Below are positions 45,024-57,300 of a stretch of DNA of 64,000 bases, piece after piece. The notes under the pieces are model-generated. The model made no database searches, was not told the DNA's origin, and saw nothing but the letters and a program-made list of their open reading frames with translations. A program made the translations under genes and the position numbers. Position 1 is the first letter of the stretch, and each line of letters opens with the position of its first letter. The DNA is from Taxillus chinensis (Eukaryota; Streptophyta; Magnoliopsida; Santalales; Loranthaceae). The stretch lies in contig CM042085.1 in NCBI GenBank assembly GCA_023512835.1, forward strand, positions 8,292,062-8,356,061, in the 5' to 3' direction.

Positions 45024-46110
45024 GGCACATGGGCAACAGAGACATGAGAGACAGTCTAGGTAGTGGTTGGAGGGCGTTACAGGAGGAGCACGTACGAATA
45101 AGGCTCAAGCCTCAAAGTGTTTGAGCAAATAGCGGACTTGTCAAAAACTCAAAATTCCTGTCCTTGTCGATCCCGAGGTTGGCTCCAGCTATCGCATCCC
45201 AATTCCTATTCTATTGGCTCCTTTCTCGCTCCCGCCTGGCGTGGCCAGCACCACCTTATAATAGCCACGGCCACTTTGTCGATATCATTTAAAGCATGGA
45301 AGTAGTTTGATGGGGAGGGCAGGAAAGAGATTAATTGTAATTGGATTGGTTGACAAATGACAAGGGATAAGGTCGGTGTTGGAGGTGATGGCGTCGTGGA
45401 GGGCGGCTCACGGGAGATAAATCTTTTTAGTATATAGATTAAATCATGGTATAATTCTTAAAATAATTAACATATTTTATTATTTTCATTAAAAAGTTTA
45501 TTTTATTCTCATTTTCATCATTCAACTTACCAAATAAATCATATGTATAATTAAATCTCAATGGTGATTTTATTATTTATCTTTATCATATTTTATTTCA
45601 ATTAAAACATATAGCTCATACCAAGCATGAACACTTTCTCCACTATTAAATTGGTATGAAAAAAAAGTTCATATAAAATTATTATTAATCTAACAGCATT
45701 TACATACACAATATGCATGTATGTAGTATTATTATTTGTATATATATAATTTATTTTAAATTAATAATAATATATGACAATATTTAGTTATTAAACTATA
45801 TTATGTTAATTGATATAAGAAGCTCTTTCATTTTTATTATGTTGAATACATGTATTTATAGTTCACTTGCTCTATTTTTCATTTACATATGTATGGTCAA
45901 CTTAAAAAAAAACTACATAGTCAACTATCAAAGTCAATAGTAAATGATTAACAATTAAAGTTAATGGTTAATAATTAATAGTCAACCATCAACAATTAAA
46001 GTCATTAGTCTAGTTGGCAATCCAATCCAAGGGTCATGGTTTGACTTAGATCCATTTTGGGATCCTAGATCGGGGTCTATTGTGGTTGGATTTAGGTCTA
46101 GTAGTTTTGG
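44441..46110. other. Intergenic DNA
   Basis: It includes CCGGTTG tandem words near 44838-44862, A/T homopolymers near 44570-44680 and a TA run (44990-45022). The open frame 45117-45305 has no domain. Nothing else recognised. Confidence 0.45.
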
Positions 46111-46288
46111 GTTTGGGTTTACGTAATCAAAAGGCCATATGCACACAAATAGTCTAGGCTAGTTTTGGGTCTAGGCTTATGTCATTCGAATGCCTAGTGT
46201 ATCATCAATTCGCCTGGGTTGGTTTTGGGTCTGGGTTTACATTATCGAAATGCCTAGTACATCATGAGTTGGCTTAGGTTCTCAGTTT
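46111..46288. repeat. Imperfect tandem repeat, about 60 bp x 3
   Basis: Units starting at 46111, 46169 and 46229 share GTCT(G/A)GG(T/C)TTA..T.ATC.AA.TGCC followed by (G/A)G(T/G)T.TTTTGG. Non-coding. Confidence 0.75.
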
Positions 46289-46821
46289 AGTTGTTTCAAG
46301 TTTAGTCAACAATAATAGTAAATAGAAAAGTTGAAAAATCAAGCTTTGGATTATTACATCTCTCATATATTATAGACATAACTTAAAAAATTTATAACTT
46401 TCACTATAAAGCACCAAATAACCTCAAACCAATCCCATTTTGTTCACAATTGACTTAGCTATAATTGGATAGTAGAATCCATCAAGTTGAATAATATGGG
46501 ATGGAAACCAAACAAAAAAACTTGTATAAGGGTATATTATACAAGCCAAATTTTATTCAACTACTTTAAAATCCATAATTTTCTTTATACAAATCAAATT
46601 GACCAAAAACCATTTGAAGAAAAACCATATAAGGATTTGTCGCTCATCCCTCACCAATTGTCTTCTTTTTCATCAAGTCCTAATGAAGATACACAATATT
46701 CTCTGAACAACTATTTTTCATATCATCATTATTTGCTTACACACCTCTCCCTGTAACTTAAGTTAGTCAGCTTGTTCAGCCCTAAACATAAGATGGGGTT
46801 ATAACTCAGCCAAAGTGGCAA

Positions 46822-48355
46822 GTGGCAATGAAAGCATAACTACAAGCTCTTTATGATAATGATACATGGACTCTGACTTCGTTATCGCTTTGAAAAAATC
46901 TATTGAATGTTGTTGGGTTAACGAAATCAAGTATCATCATTCTAAAGGATTAATTAAACACTATAAAGCACAATTAGTGACAAAAGGTTTCACATAAATG
47001 AAAGGGGTTGATTTTTATAAAACATTTTCACCTACCATTAAGACAGTAACTATTTAGTACGTGTTAACTCTTGCTACTATCTTTAATTAGCCTTTTAATG
47101 AACTCAATGTTAACTTCACTGGACTTTTCAAGATGAAGTTTTTATATCTAATCTAAAGTTGACTACTCATTGTTTACACTACTACAAAGCAAGTCTTCTA
47201 CCTTTCTTTTAATATATATGAATGACATATTGATTACTAGAAATGATCTTCAAGCTATTTTGACACTCAAAAGCATTATTCACAACTATTTTTTGTATCA
47301 AGAATCTTGGAAGCTTAAGATAATATTTTGGTACACTGGTGATTGGTGATTGGTTTAAAAAATTATGTGCTTAAATGAATTTAAAATTATTAAATTATTA
47401 AATTTAGTTTTCAAAATAGGAGAGTCTCATAGCTATTTTAAAAGTTGTTTCTAACTATTTTCTATTTCCAAATCTAAGTACAAATTTTCTGAGAGAATCT
47501 TTTTTTCCTATATTTTATTGCTTAAACTATTGTATTTATTTATTTATTCATTTTTAATTTTTTAAGGAATCAAATTAAAAAAAAACATTCTCTCTCATAC
47601 CAAACAAAAATTATTTTCAGGTTAGAATTCAAATTGAACTCCAATAAATTACAAAAAAAAACCTAATACAAAAAACAAAACTTATATCAGACATGCACTA
47701 AGATTCTTTTCATGACATTGAGGTTTCACGTTTCAAAGGAAATATATATTTATTAATGTAAATATGCATTGGAAATTATTAATAATATGGATTTATTAAG
47801 GGTAGCACCTATAAATTTTCCTATGGATAAAGGTTTAAAATTGTCTAACAATGAAGAATCGCTTAAAGATCTTTCTCGTTATAAAAGCCTTATTGGGATG
47901 TTTATTCATCTTATAATCACTAGGCCAAATATAATCTACTATGTTCATATTCTTAGTAGATCCATGCATAAATCACGAAAGCCTCCCATGAAAGCTACTT
48001 TTCAAATTCTTAGTTATCGTAAAAATACATTGGTCCAAGGTATTTTATTATTTTGACATGATGATCTAACCTCATGTGCGTATTGTGATTTGGGTCCAAT
48101 CACTAAAGATCCACTATGGGATATTTCATTTTTTATCTTTACTAATGTTTTGCAAATCAAAAAGACATAACTATGTTTCTATCAACAATGGTTGAGTATA
48201 AGATTATTGTGGGTGCATGTTGTGAACTATTATGGCTCATATATCTTCTTATATGTTTAAACATAGTTTATTCAAAACCTGCATTACTATTTTATGATAA
48301 TAAAGTAACATTTCACATTGCAAAGAAAACAAAAAAATTAAAAAACAAAAACAAA
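46822..48355 (+). pseudogene. Copia pol fragment (RT to RNase H), interrupted
   Basis: The plus strand shows RT motifs in shifting frames: KWQVAMKA and ALYDNDTWTL (46830-46875), KGFT.MKGVDFYKTFSPTIKT (46985-47045), a YMNDILITRNDLQ stretch in place of YVDD (47215-47250), then LGSLR (about 47307). After an inserted block, DIEVSRFKGNIY continues, then the linker LSNNEESLKDLSRYKSLIGM (47770-48056) and RNase H parts VEYKIIVGACCELLWLIYLL and LLFYDNKVTFHIAKK (48173-48364). No LTRs were found, so this is a solo internal fragment, different from the element at 36-42 kb. Confidence 0.8.
47331..47715. mobile_element. Inserted block splitting the Copia RT fragment
   Basis: The homology to Copia RT stops after LGSLR and resumes with DIEVSRF 385 bp later, where relatives have them adjacent. 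The insert is AT-rich and begins with two copies of TGGTGATTGG. I could not match its ends, so it is an unclassified MITE-like insertion. Confidence 0.5.
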
Positions 48356-48364
48356 AAAGTTTAA

Positions 48365-49243
48365 ATTTAAAAAATACAATTTTTTTTGAAAAAAAAAAAC
48401 AACTTTTCAAAAACAAAAAACAAAAAACAAAGGAAAAAAAAACAAAAAATTTAAATTTAAAAATAATTAAAAAAACAACTTTTCAATAACAAAAAAATCT
48501 ATCAGTTATTAGATTTCATAAGTAACACTTGGCTTTTCTTTTTGTTTTTTTTTTCATTTTTTTCATTTCTTATTAGTTTTTACCTTTAGCATCATTGTAT
48601 CACTTACTTTCTTCTTGTCACTTAGTTTCTTCTTCTTCTTAAGAGAAGAACCAGCAACTATCATGTTCACCTCACCTTTTTTAGACTTAATCATTCCCTT
48701 ATAGGATAATCATTTGGTTATAATACCTAAAGCGTAAAATCCCTCAAATGAATTTTAACTCATAACAAACCTTATCCGAACACCTAAACATAGGACTTAG
48801 AAGTGAAACAATTCAATTTTCTTTAGACTTTTAGATAACTTAGATTTAATTTTAAACTTTAACAAAGATTTTAAAAAGAAAACTGTTAAGACTTCCCTTA
48901 GAAGCTTAAGATAAATAACATTTCATTTCAACTTTAACAAAAAACTTAGAAAATAAAAAAGGGTATAACTTTAGGTCTTTAGAAAATTTAACATCACCTT
49001 TAGACTAGTTAAATTTAAGTCACAGTTAACACAAGTTAGAAACCTTTAAACTCTTAAGATATGTACCGAAAGAGTATTGTATGAGTGTTAATCCTTCTCC
49101 ACACATAATCAACTCCAAAGCCGATCTTTAGCGGTATAGATCATTTTTCTTTTAGGTGACCAATTGCACTCCAAAAACGATTGGTGGTAACTCTTTTTTT
49201 TATCACCATTCGAATAAATGTTGGGGGTATCGCACCCCGAAAG
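48365..49243. other. AT-rich DNA with probable LTR-retroelement debris
   Basis: A/T homopolymers are followed by a stretch ending GGTGACCAATTGCACTCC ... GATTGGTGGTAACTC ... GGGGGTATCGCACCCC (49153-49239). That wording recalls the region before the 3' LTR in some Gypsy elements of dicots, but I see no domain and call it tentatively. Confidence 0.3.
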
Positions 49244-49440
49244 TGTAATAGCCCAAGTCTCTCATAGCACGATATTGTTCGGTTCATGGCCCAAATCGAC
49301 AAACTCAATCCCCGATTTTGTTCTTGGCAGTGCCACACAGGCACCCCAAAAGGTCTCGTGTCAGGAGAGGTCTCTACGCCCTCTTAAGAGGCATACTTCG
49401 TTCTTTTTTTTCAGCCGATGCGGGACTTGCAAAGTCCTCA
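49244..49440 (+). mobile_element. TRIM-like LTR, probably solo
   Basis: It starts TGTAATAGCCCAAGTCTC, passes GATATTGTTCGGT..GGCCCAAAT, GGCACCCCAAAAGGTCTCGTG and AGAGGTCTCTACGCCC, and ends near GCCGATGCGGGACTTGCAAA. This order of phrases is typical of plant TRIM LTRs. No partner LTR, primer site or target duplication was found nearby; the right end is uncertain. Confidence 0.5.
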
Positions 49441-52400
49441 GATTCTACAGAAAGTGATTTTCCCCCAAACGGAATTCAATGATGATGATACAATCAATCC
49501 AATCTTTCATTAATGGACTCAAGTATATATAAATGAACTACTATTTTTTCAAAGAAAAAAATTCAAAACAAATGGGTAATTACAAGACAAGTCATGCCTT
49601 GCATCAATCGACAAATGTTTTCATAAATTAAAGCCTCAGAAAAGAAAGTTTGTTTTTTCATTGTTTGCAAATGGAGAGTTTTTGATATTCACTCACGAAG
49701 GAGTGTTAGGAAAATTGACATTTGTGTTAATTTAGGAATATTATTATTGACATTTGCGTATAGGTGGCTGCCAGAACTATATCAATTATGCAAATTTTTT
49801 TGTTCCGGTATAAATTATATTTTATCTATAGCCCATGCCCATCGATATATACCTACCTACATATGAATTCACTCGCACAGTCGGAAAAAAAAAAGCCCAA
49901 AAAAAAAAAAATTGAACGACATTAGTGATTAGTGTGAACGTGGAAAACTGGTCTGGTCGGTCTCTCCACCGTTTCACACTTGGGAGACTTTTTTTTTTTC
50001 CTCAAACGAAAATAGAGTGGAGGATGCAGCAGTCGCACAAATGCAATTTAATGAAGAAGAGGCGTGGCGGTTTTATTCTCCTTCTCATTAAATGTGCGGG
50101 CCCCGTACTATTTTTAGTTATTTATAAAGATTAAATACAATAAATAAAGAAATAATGAATAAGTTAGGGTAGCTGCCATTAAATTTGCAAGGCCGAAGGC
50201 CAAAGGCCACTTCCAATTTCCAAGATTGATTGAATAGTAGAAAATGAAAATGAAAATGCAGGCAACTGCTTTCCATGATCCAAGAATTCATCATTATTCA
50301 GATTTTCTGTTTCTTTAATGGGTTATCAGCTGCTTTCCATGCTCCTAGACTCCTAGTCCAAGTCCAAGTCTAAGTCCAAGGCGGCTGATTAAAGAACATT
50401 TTCAATAAAGCACTCCAATGAACAATGGTAGCATCGAGGTGGGAGGTGGGCCTAGAATTTAACCATGTGAAAGCAGCAATTCAGTGCCATGATGAGTCAG
50501 TGTGTCTAACATATATAAATATATATATATATTATTATTTTTTACAATTAGTAACTCTTTGTTGGTTGGCTGAAAATGGGGATTTTGCTCGTTTATGACT
50601 TTTGAGTTTACCATCATCACCATTCATCAGTCATCAATCATTCACCAGCCCATCCAATTGTGAATTTAAAACTAATATTAAATAAAAATAAATAAATAAA
50701 ACTGCGCAGCCTGCAGTCATATGATGTACGGCTGCAGGGAGCAGGGAAGTTTAGATTTGCCCCCCAAAAAGTGGACAGCCCGGCAGCCTAAGTTTACGTC
50801 TCTGCGTCACACTCCGTGGCCAGGAATTTATAGGGACCACACACATCTCCCCATTTATTTACTTGGTTCTTTCAATATTAATTTAATAACTTATTTTAAT
50901 TTATATTGTTATTTATTGTATCCGAGTTATTGTTTTAAATGCACAAGTAATAAAATAAATATTAATTTTGAATTTATTATTTTATGAATTTTGAATACGT
51001 GCTATTATTATTAGATTAATTTAAAAAGTTAAATATAAATGAAGGTCCACCTCACGAGTGACCCATTAAAAAAAAAAGAAGAAAAAAAGTGGCGTACTCT
51101 TCAAGTTTCTAATCTCTCTCCTGACCCACCTCTGAAAACTGAAAATTAAGTAAACTAATGGGATTTAATTTGAAGATATTTTTAAAGAAAGAGGAAATTG
51201 TGTTTTTTTTTTTGTATTTTTTAATATTATATATATTTGAAATTATATATTAAAATAATAATAATTTTATATTTTATATTAATTTATTATTATTATTAGG
51301 AAAATAATGATAAGGGTGTTATGGAGATAGATAATTGAGGTTGAATGTGGGGGTATCTTTTATAAATAAATTAATTCTCCTACTTTGACATATTGGAACT
51401 CGCCTCGATTCACACTGGATTTCCGGCGTAGGATAATGGACATGGAAAATTTTCAATATATTATAACTTTATATATATAAAAAAGCTACTAAACATATAC
51501 TTAAAAATTAAATCAGCACCCACGAGCATCTCTAGTGTAACTGATAATTAATTTTAATTAGATTATATATATGTGTGTGTATTGTTGGAAAAGTAATTAT
51601 GTTAAAAAATTGTATTATCGATCAAAATTAATTTTTAGACAAACTATCACATGTATTCGTGACTCTAATAATAGGATTGCTAACATAAACCTGTTGGGCA
51701 TGGTTTTAATTCCTGGGTGCCTGTGGGCACGGCCTCAAATAATGAAATAATGTATACGTGGTCACTGCCTCGACTATATGAGTGCATACCAATTTGGCCA
51801 CATCTGTCCCACCCAATCTATGTAATCAATTATTAACGCGTATTCGGAACATCAGCCTGGTCCCTTGCATTGGCAGTTCCTGTCTTTTCCTAACATAGAT
51901 TGGTGGTTTCCTAAATTTTGTTATTTCTTGGTAAGCACCGCCGTTGGTCGCCATTCATTGGGGGTGACTCTTTGTCTCGACAAGTTAATGGGTACCGCCA
52001 TTTTATTTTTATCTTTCAAAAGAGAAATGTGTCTGTTTCGAAAAATAGCAAAAGTATTGAAAACTTTTCCAAAGAAATATATGGATAGAAAGAAAACTAG
52101 TGCAATATCATATCATGAAAATTAAAGTAAATAAATAAAAATACTTAATTTCCTTAAAAATTAGTAACATAGGATTAGTAGTCACCTCTAAGTAGGTGGA
52201 TTTTAGGGCCCAAATTGGCAGTTTATGGCATTAGTGGGCCAAAGCTTGTGAAAGAAATGGAGAACCCAACCCCTTTTTTTAGGCATCCACCTCCTTGTTG
52301 TTACCATAAAGATCTGGGACCCTTGGGCCTTCCGTAGGCCTCCTCTTCCTGGGGCCTGAGGGATAGCTCGAAGAATGAAACAAAGATGAAAACAGTTATT

Positions 52401-52703
52401 GCCGAAGTTTGTGGAGTTGAAGGCAAGAAGGACACATTAATTGGTCCATATATAGCTAGCTTTCAAGAATGAGGAGAAGCAGAAATGAAGTGCTATGGAA
52501 AAGGTTGGTGGCCCAGCCCAAAACAATGAGGACTTCTCACAGTCTTCCTGACAATGGCTGAGTGTCGTTGTGCTATTTATGATTTTTATTTTGTGAGAGA
52601 AGAGCAGGAGTTTCTTGATGGGAAAAGCTGGTCGTTCTTTTTAAATTGATCACTATGTAATTTTTAACTTTTTTTTTCTCTACGGATATGTATGTAGAAT
52701 ATA
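49441..52703. other. Intergenic DNA, no gene recognised
   Basis: AT-rich, with TA runs (50510-50531) and repeated AAGTCCAAGTC phrases (50357-50381). Small open frames at 49925, 50721 and 51865 have no recognisable domain. Confidence 0.45.
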
Positions 52704-52886
52704 GGGGCATATTTGATTAGGGTGTTTTCTGTTTTCGTTTTCAAAATGTAATAGCTGTTTTCGAGTAAAAAAAATTGAAAATTGAAAACAACAAAAACAT
52801 GTTTTCATTTTTATGTTTTTTATACTCGAAAATAGCTATTACATTTTGAGAACGAAAACAGAAAACAGGTGAAACAAACATGCCCT
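52704..52886. mobile_element. Foldback MITE
   Basis: Almost the entire 180 bp is an inverted repeat: CAAAATGTAATAGCTGTTTT with CGAGTA on the left pairs with TACTCGAAAATAGCTATTAC with ATTTTGAGAACG on the right. Ends read GGGGCATATTTG and CAAACATGCCC, next to TA on both sides. This fits a Tourist/Harbinger-like or similar MITE. It has no coding capacity; the transcript could form a long hairpin. Confidence 0.85.
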
Positions 52887-54382
52887 AAGCTTCGGGTTCT
52901 CTACGTAAATTAAAACATCAAAATATTTTAAACAATACAATGTGCTAGTTCAAAAAAACAAATTGCTGTGTTTTATTTACTGCAAGCAACCTTAGCAAAG
53001 AATCGCACTGACTACTATATCTGCTTTTATCTCAACTGCATTTTTAATGTAAAATTTGGGGTAATGGAGAAAATCGCTAACACTTTCGTAAATAGCAGCT
53101 ACCACTACAAATAAAAAGTATTGCCCGATAAAATACATTCAGATGATGCAGATTGAAAGTGCCGATCGGATGCTTCAAAGCTTTCTGCAGTGAACAGGTG
53201 GTTTAATGTTCAACGACATTTTTTGTCAAACGTTACTTGCGTGCAGCTCTGAGAGGTGCTTCATATATGTCATACATTATTTATGAAGAACATGAGGCGT
53301 TCTGTTGCATTTTGATGGCCAGTTAAGAACTTAATATTTGGCATTAAATTTGATGGTATGGACGATATAACGCTAAAAATCTATATATATAATGAAACGA
53401 CCGAGTGAAGGCCGGCTCCGCACGATTCACTCACATAGGGAAGCACTCGACTTGGTAGGCCTTTCTACAATTCGCTGTTATTGACATGCCATTGACATTC
53501 ACTTGAAAAAGCGTACAGCCTCATGATTAATCTAACTTCATCTAATTTTCTCACCACCTATAAAGATGTTAGGCATTAAAGCATGTCAATTTCCTTCCAA
53601 ACCCTACTGAAATCAGGTGAAACTAGGTTGGTATGGTTTGAAAAACCAACATCTTCCCCGCTACCCATGATTACATCGCCTTGTTAGCCATGTAAAGGTC
53701 CCAAACTACAGCTATAGCCTCTGATCATGGGAACCATCCTCCCCAGCCACTTTCGTCGACTAGTCAGCAACATAGTTTACCTGCAAACCAAAATAATGAG
53801 ACATCCAGTAAAAAATAATAATAACAAAACGGTAAGATATATTGGGACAAATTCCAAAATCTCGAACGGGTTCAAATCTCTGAATCGTCAGCAGAAAAGG
53901 CATTAGCCTGTAAAAAAATGCCTCAAAAATTAAGCATTTTTTTACTTCAATTTCTTCAAAACCCATCATAAAAATCTAAATAACAAATTACGACTGCCAA
54001 ACCATATGTGAACAAGGAAATGAGTCTACACTATGATAGAAATGGATTGGGGACTCAAATTTTGTTCAGATCAAGCAAAGACCCCAATACCATGCTCCAG
54101 ACTAGTGCCTACTAAAGCAATTTCAGTGTTGAGTGACGAACCACAGTTGGACTATGAATCATCTACAAAAGACCTCACGACTAGGAAAGGTTATCAAGCA
54201 GGCAGGCAAAGAAAGTTTTGCATCCATAAAATATTTACCTGCCGGTTAAAAAAGCATCCAATAATTCAAAGAGCAACCCTCAACCAAGCGACACAATAAA
54301 ACCAGTCCTATCTCGAGAATAAGGCTGGCAAATTGCACAAGAGTTTTATTCCTGTGTGAACCATTTGACTTGAATAAATCGC
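52887..54382. other. Intergenic DNA and probable 3'UTR of the NOT4 gene
   Basis: No domain-bearing frame. The part just left of 54383 should be the minus-strand gene's 3'UTR; the poly(A) position cannot be fixed from sequence. GCC/CGA-rich words near 53400-53460 are unexplained. Confidence 0.4.
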
Positions 54383-57300
54383 TTACATCCCAAAGGTTCT
54401 GTTGTATAGGTCACCTGAATTGGGCATCCTGAACTTCGGATCTTCATAACCAGTATAAAACTTGTTAAAACTCAGTCTCTCATTTCTAAGGAGCTCTACC
54501 ATGCCAATGTTATTTCCATCATGAACCTCATTCCAGCCTTCCCATCGACCATTCGACAGTAATGCATTTCTTGACTGTTGTACAGACATATGTGAAAAGG
54601 GAGACAAATTGCTGGGCTGCGACTGCTCCATAAGCCTCGAAGGAATGCCAAAAGAATCATTAAGAGAGCAAAAATTATCTCCAACGTTGGAGAAGCCTAA
54701 ATTCTGCTGCTGAGAGAGAGATCTTTGCATCATCAAAGAAACTCTGGCGTCATTTTCAAAAGCATTTAATTGTGGGAAAACATTTGATCTCACGTCTAAC
54801 CCTGGATTGTTAAATCCTCCTGGGAGTCTACCTTTACCAACCGCCAAAATTGCAGGGTCTATGAACTCAATATCTGCAGTACTGCTCATATTTACATTTT
54901 CAGTTACCTGGTATGGATTTCTCAACAATGAAGAAGTGTCGGGCAACCGATTGCCTGTAATATGAGAAAGAAAATTCTATAATTGAATCATTTTAACTGA
55001 TAAAACAGGGTTAGTTGAAATAAAAATAATTAGGAACAAATTAAACGAACCAGTTGCAATGTCAAAAGCCTGATCACTTTTCTCATAAGAGAGAAATCCA
55101 GGAGGTGCTCTACAAGGCACTGAGAATCCAGGTGGGGCAGAAACTTGAGCCCTAGAACCTGTTAAAAAAATAAAGGATAATAAATTCTAACGCCTGACCA
55201 AAAAGACCACATTCAGGGCAACACATACAACAGCAAAGGAGTCAGTGTAAAAAGCAGAAAAATCAGTAAATCAATGCTCACCAGAAAGCTTACTAGCAGA
55301 GAGGACAGGTTGACCACTGAAGAAATTATCAGATTCTTCTGCATATCTAGAAGAAAAGGGAATAGCATTTCCATGTCTATCAAAATGAAGATCTCCATTT
55401 TCAACCAAACTAGTGCTGAGAGACTGATTCATTCTTCCGGCATTAAAACCTGGTTGTACTTCAAACATTTTATTATTAGATTCCTCCTGCCTGGCAAATG
55501 AGAACCTGGACTGATTGCTATTTTGTACTTTCCAGGCATTAGACATTTTAAGGGAATCATGTTGTTTGTCAGATTCACCCAACAACCTAGCCAAATTATG
55601 GGGCGCTGTTAATGAGTCATTCCAAGCATCGAAGTCCATGGACAGTATATTAGAGATTATACTGTTCTCTCCCAGGTCAGAGGTAGCCGCACTGTTATCA
55701 TCAGCTCTCCCATGAACAAATCTTGCAATCTGCTCTTTTTTCCCTTCATTTAAAACCAGAGGGGAATGTCCAACAATTTTATTTAAACAAGCAAGGTTAT
55801 CAGGGTCTCCCCGATATTTTGGAAAAACATCTGATGTATGAGAAGCCAAGCCTTCATGGGCTTCCTTATCTGAAAGTAGAGGAGTTGAATTAAAACAAAT
55901 GGACTCAGACTGTGAGACTTGATTTCTAGAACCATCTAAAAGATGCGATGAACTTTGCAAAGTAGTATTACTGGCAACTTCTGTATCATTGAATCTTTGA
56001 TGATGAAAGGATAACAAATCCTCATCCACTTCAGGCCGTGCATCAGGAACTATTTGAGATTTTGAATCTAATTTCTCATCACATTGTTTTACAGGAATGC
56101 CAAAGCCATTAACTGATGTTACTGTTTTCCAATCTGATGAAGAAATGAAAGATTCTTTATAAGGCTCAGCATGGATTTGCTGTGAGCTTACATTCCCGTG
56201 CCCTGGTGATTTTATTGGGGCATAATCAACATGTCGAGAGTTAGCTTTTAGAACACTATTATGTTCACACCTAGCCTGTTTTTCGGTGCCAATCGATGAC
56301 ATTACTGAGCATAAATCTTGAATACTTTCATTCGTGGCAACATCCATGACTTTATCAGTATCAGAAGCACAAGATTTACCATTGAAAGACTTTACATTTG
56401 GTTGATAGCTACTGCCTCTGTCTGCATCAACCGATGTAGGTGGGCAATATAACAGACTGTGACCAGTCAGAGAAATCGCAGCAGAAGCCCCAGCAGATGT
56501 ATCAGTAACAGCTGCATCTGATGCAGAAGGTTGACTATACCTTCTATTATGAACTTTCACAGATTCCGATGTGTCCGATTTACCACTAAGCTGCACTGTA
56601 TGAGTTTCTCCATTTGATAAAATTTTCTTCCCCATATCACCAAGTGATTTGGAACCATGCATTGTACTTGCAACAGCAGAGGGCAATGAACAACTTAAGG
56701 CGTTGGGATTCTGCTTTGAAGAGTCATTTGAACCTGCCGAACTTAAAGCAGGTGCATGGCAATTTGAGGAACGTATTCCCCTGATAAATACCAAAACGGG
56801 GTTAAAAATGTAATTATTCTAACATAAATAAGAATTTACACATCAATAAATGAGCACCATGAAGCCGCTGCAGGAAGAGCAACTGATCTGCTACAACAAC
56901 CATTTGGAGGGGAGCTTTTGACAATACTAGCTAGATTCTGCTGCAAATTCATAAAAGTGAACAGATTATATTCAAGAAAAGCGCCATTCAAATGCTTAAA
57001 TGAACTGTGTTATGGTTCTCCATGTGGAATTATAAGACATTAATAACTTCTGCACCATTACTCGGATCATCTCCAGTTAATGCAAAATAGTAACGCTACC
57101 AAAAGAAATTCATTGGAAAAATGTCCAAAGAACGAGTTATTTTCAGTTCTTACATTTGAAGAATTTTTTACAATAGGTTTCCCTGTGGAAGCAGAGCTGT
57201 TACTGCAGTACTCATCTAATGGGGGAGGCAACATAGTCCCTGTACGTCGTTGCAGATTATTGGCAACGCCAGTAATTTGCTGAACTCTGCTCCTTCAAAG

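Noticed and set aside
53860..53900. GGTTCAAATCTC, resembling a tRNA T-loop
   Set aside because: No matching A-box, acceptor stem or cloverleaf could be drawn around it.
55213..55715. Small plus- and minus-strand frames inside the NOT4 tail
   Set aside because: Shadows of the 1.5 kb NOT4 exon in other frames or strands.
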